Both the position numbers and the translations under genes were made by a program. The notes under the pieces are model-generated. The model was not told the DNA's origin. It made no database searches and saw only the letters and a program-made list of their open reading frames with translations. From positions 1 to 12,975 of the forward strand of contig JAHKKQ010000042.1 in NCBI GenBank assembly GCA_020027805.1: a stretch of DNA of 12,975 bases. The letters run 5' to 3'. Shown piece by piece: positions 11,984-12,975 of this stretch; the stretch's first letter is position 1; the number at the start of each line of letters is the position of its first letter. The DNA comes from Candidatus Dadabacteria bacterium (GTDB taxonomy: Bacteria > Desulfobacterota_D > UBA1144 > Nemesobacterales > UBA2774).

Positions 11984-12975
11984 TTACCCCTCCAAATAGC
12001 TCGCGATTATCTTCTTGGTTCCGTACCGGGGAAACGATACGGTGACCTTGGCGTTCTCACCCGCCCCTTCCACGCTCTTTATAGTCCCCTGTCCGAATGA
12101 CGGGTGTTCTATCCTCTGCCCCACCTTGTACCTCCCGCCGTTCCCGGCGCCACTGCTCTGTCTCGGTTCTTCAGCGCGCGCTCTTTTTTCCACGGGGTAA
12201 TCGCGCGCTCCGAATCCTCCGTACGACGCCCCGTAATAGCTTTTCAATTCTATGAGCTCCTTCGGCAGGTCGCTTATGAATCTCGAGGGCACGGGTCTTT
12301 CCTCTTTCCCGAACACCCTCCTCCTCGCGGCGCTCGTGAGGTGTATCATTTCCTTCGCCCTCGTCAGGCCCACGTAAAAGAGCCTCCGCTCTTCCTCCAC
12401 CTGCCCGTCCCTTGCGGAGTTGAAGTGCGGAATGAGGTTCTCTTCGAGCCCTATTATGAACGCCAGCGGGAACTCGAGCCCCTTTGCCGAGTGAAGCGTC
12501 ATGAGCGCCACCCTGTCGTCCTTTTCGTCGTAGCTGTCGACGTCGCTCGCGAGCGTCAGGGTATCCAGGAAGTCGCGGAGCCAGGCCTTTTCCGACTCCT
12601 TCTCGAATTCCGCGGCGAGGTTCAGTATCTCGCCCACGTTCTCCCTCTTCTCCTCCTCCCTCTCCAGAATGTCCAGGTACCTGGTCTCCTGGAGCACGAG
12701 GTCGAGGAGCTTCCCTATCTCGTACTTCTCCCCGTATCCTATGAGCCGTTTCATTAGGCCGACGAACTTCCCGAGGCTGAGCGCCGCCCTCGCGGGCAGG
12801 AGGTTTCCCTCTACGGCCTTCCGCATGGCCTCGAGGAGGGATATGCCCTCGTTTCTCGAGATCTCGCCGAGCCTCTCCATCGTTCCCCTGCCGATCCCCC
12901 GCGGGGGGACGTTCGCGATTCGCCTCAGGCTCAGGTCGTCGAGCGGGTTCGCGATTACCCTCAGGTACGCCATGA
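11984..12975 (-). CDS. UvrD/PcrA-type superfamily 1 DNA helicase, C-terminal part (5' end outside window)
   Basis: This is an ATP-dependent 3'-5' DNA helicase of the kind used in repair and in clearing replication blocks. About 330 residues of the C-terminal part are present, and the gene continues past the window end. The Met at 12973 is internal: YLRVIANPLDDLSLRRIANVPPRGIG is the family's 2B subdomain. Helicase motif V, LMTLHSAKGLEF, and motif VI, EEERRLFYVGLTRAKE, are clear, with the conserved Arg of motif VI. After a low-complexity linker rich in Gly, Ala and Arg, the end has GQRIEHPSFGQGTIKSVEG and VSFPRYGTKKIIASYL. This is the Tudor-like C-terminal domain that in PcrA and UvrD contacts RNA polymerase. 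PcrA and UvrD cannot be told apart from this portion, so no symbol is given. Confidence 0.93.
   Translation of the reverse strand, partial: MAYLRVIANPLDDLSLRRIANVPPRGIGRGTMERLGEISRNEGISLLEAMRKAVEGNLLPARAALSLGKFVGLMKRLIGYGEKYEIGKLLDLVLQETRYLDILEREEEKRENVGEILNLAAEFEKESEKAWLRDFLDTLTLASDVDSYDEKDDRVALMTLHSAKGLEFPLAFIIGLEENLIPHFNSARDGQVEEERRLFYVGLTRAKEMIHLTSAARRRVFGKEERPVPSRFISDLPKELIELKSYYGASYGGFGARDYPVEKRARAEEPRQSSGAGNGGRYKVGQRIEHPSFGQGTIKSVEGAGENAKVTVSFPRYGTKKIIASYLEG

Noticed and set aside
11903..12100. Plus-strand frame of 65 codons at the end of the spacer
   Set aside because: Its second half is antisense to the end of the helicase gene and its sequence resembles no known protein.

Overview
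This window looks like chromosomal DNA of a Gram-negative-type bacterium. Most genes are GC-rich (about 53-58% in stretches I counted by hand). There is no phage, plasmid or transposase gene, and nearly every protein is a core housekeeping enzyme. I cannot place the organism firmly. A membrane-anchored FtsY, heavy AGG arginine use and the SelO type would fit a deep-branching proteobacterial or desulfobacterota-like lineage, but that is only a guess.

Layout from left to right. Positions 1-1449 (+) hold the end of the division cluster: the C-terminal part of ftsA, then a complete ftsZ. Converging on it is a tight four-gene minus-strand operon (5222 to 1593): ftsY, ribD, nadD and rsfS, with gaps of 35, 17 and about 2-29 bases. 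This couples SRP receptor, riboflavin, NAD and ribosome-silencing functions. A 266-base divergent promoter region separates ftsY from dnaE (5489-8929, +), the replicative polymerase alpha subunit. After dnaE comes a lower-GC patch (8947-9507) with a VOC-family gene on the minus strand. A small DUF2103-like gene (minus) is divergent from selO (9916-11385, +). A 598-base gene-free, lower-GC stretch (11386-11983) is packed with inverted repeats. The window ends inside a pcrA/uvrD-type helicase gene on the minus strand (11984 to beyond 12975).

The most notable signals are not new protein families. (1) rsfS appears to start at an AUA codon placed six bases after a perfect Shine-Dalgarno sequence. 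(2) The dnaE promoter places the transcription start essentially on the ATG, so the mRNA is probably leaderless; ribD may be similar. (3) The spacer at 11386-11983 holds at least six inverted repeats, some with mutually exclusive partners, and its first part resembles a dispersed palindromic repeat. (4) Smaller oddities are a very short FtsZ linker, an FtsY with a transmembrane anchor and acidic linker, and an Asp-to-Asn change in NadD. I did not find a convincing multi-gene novel system.
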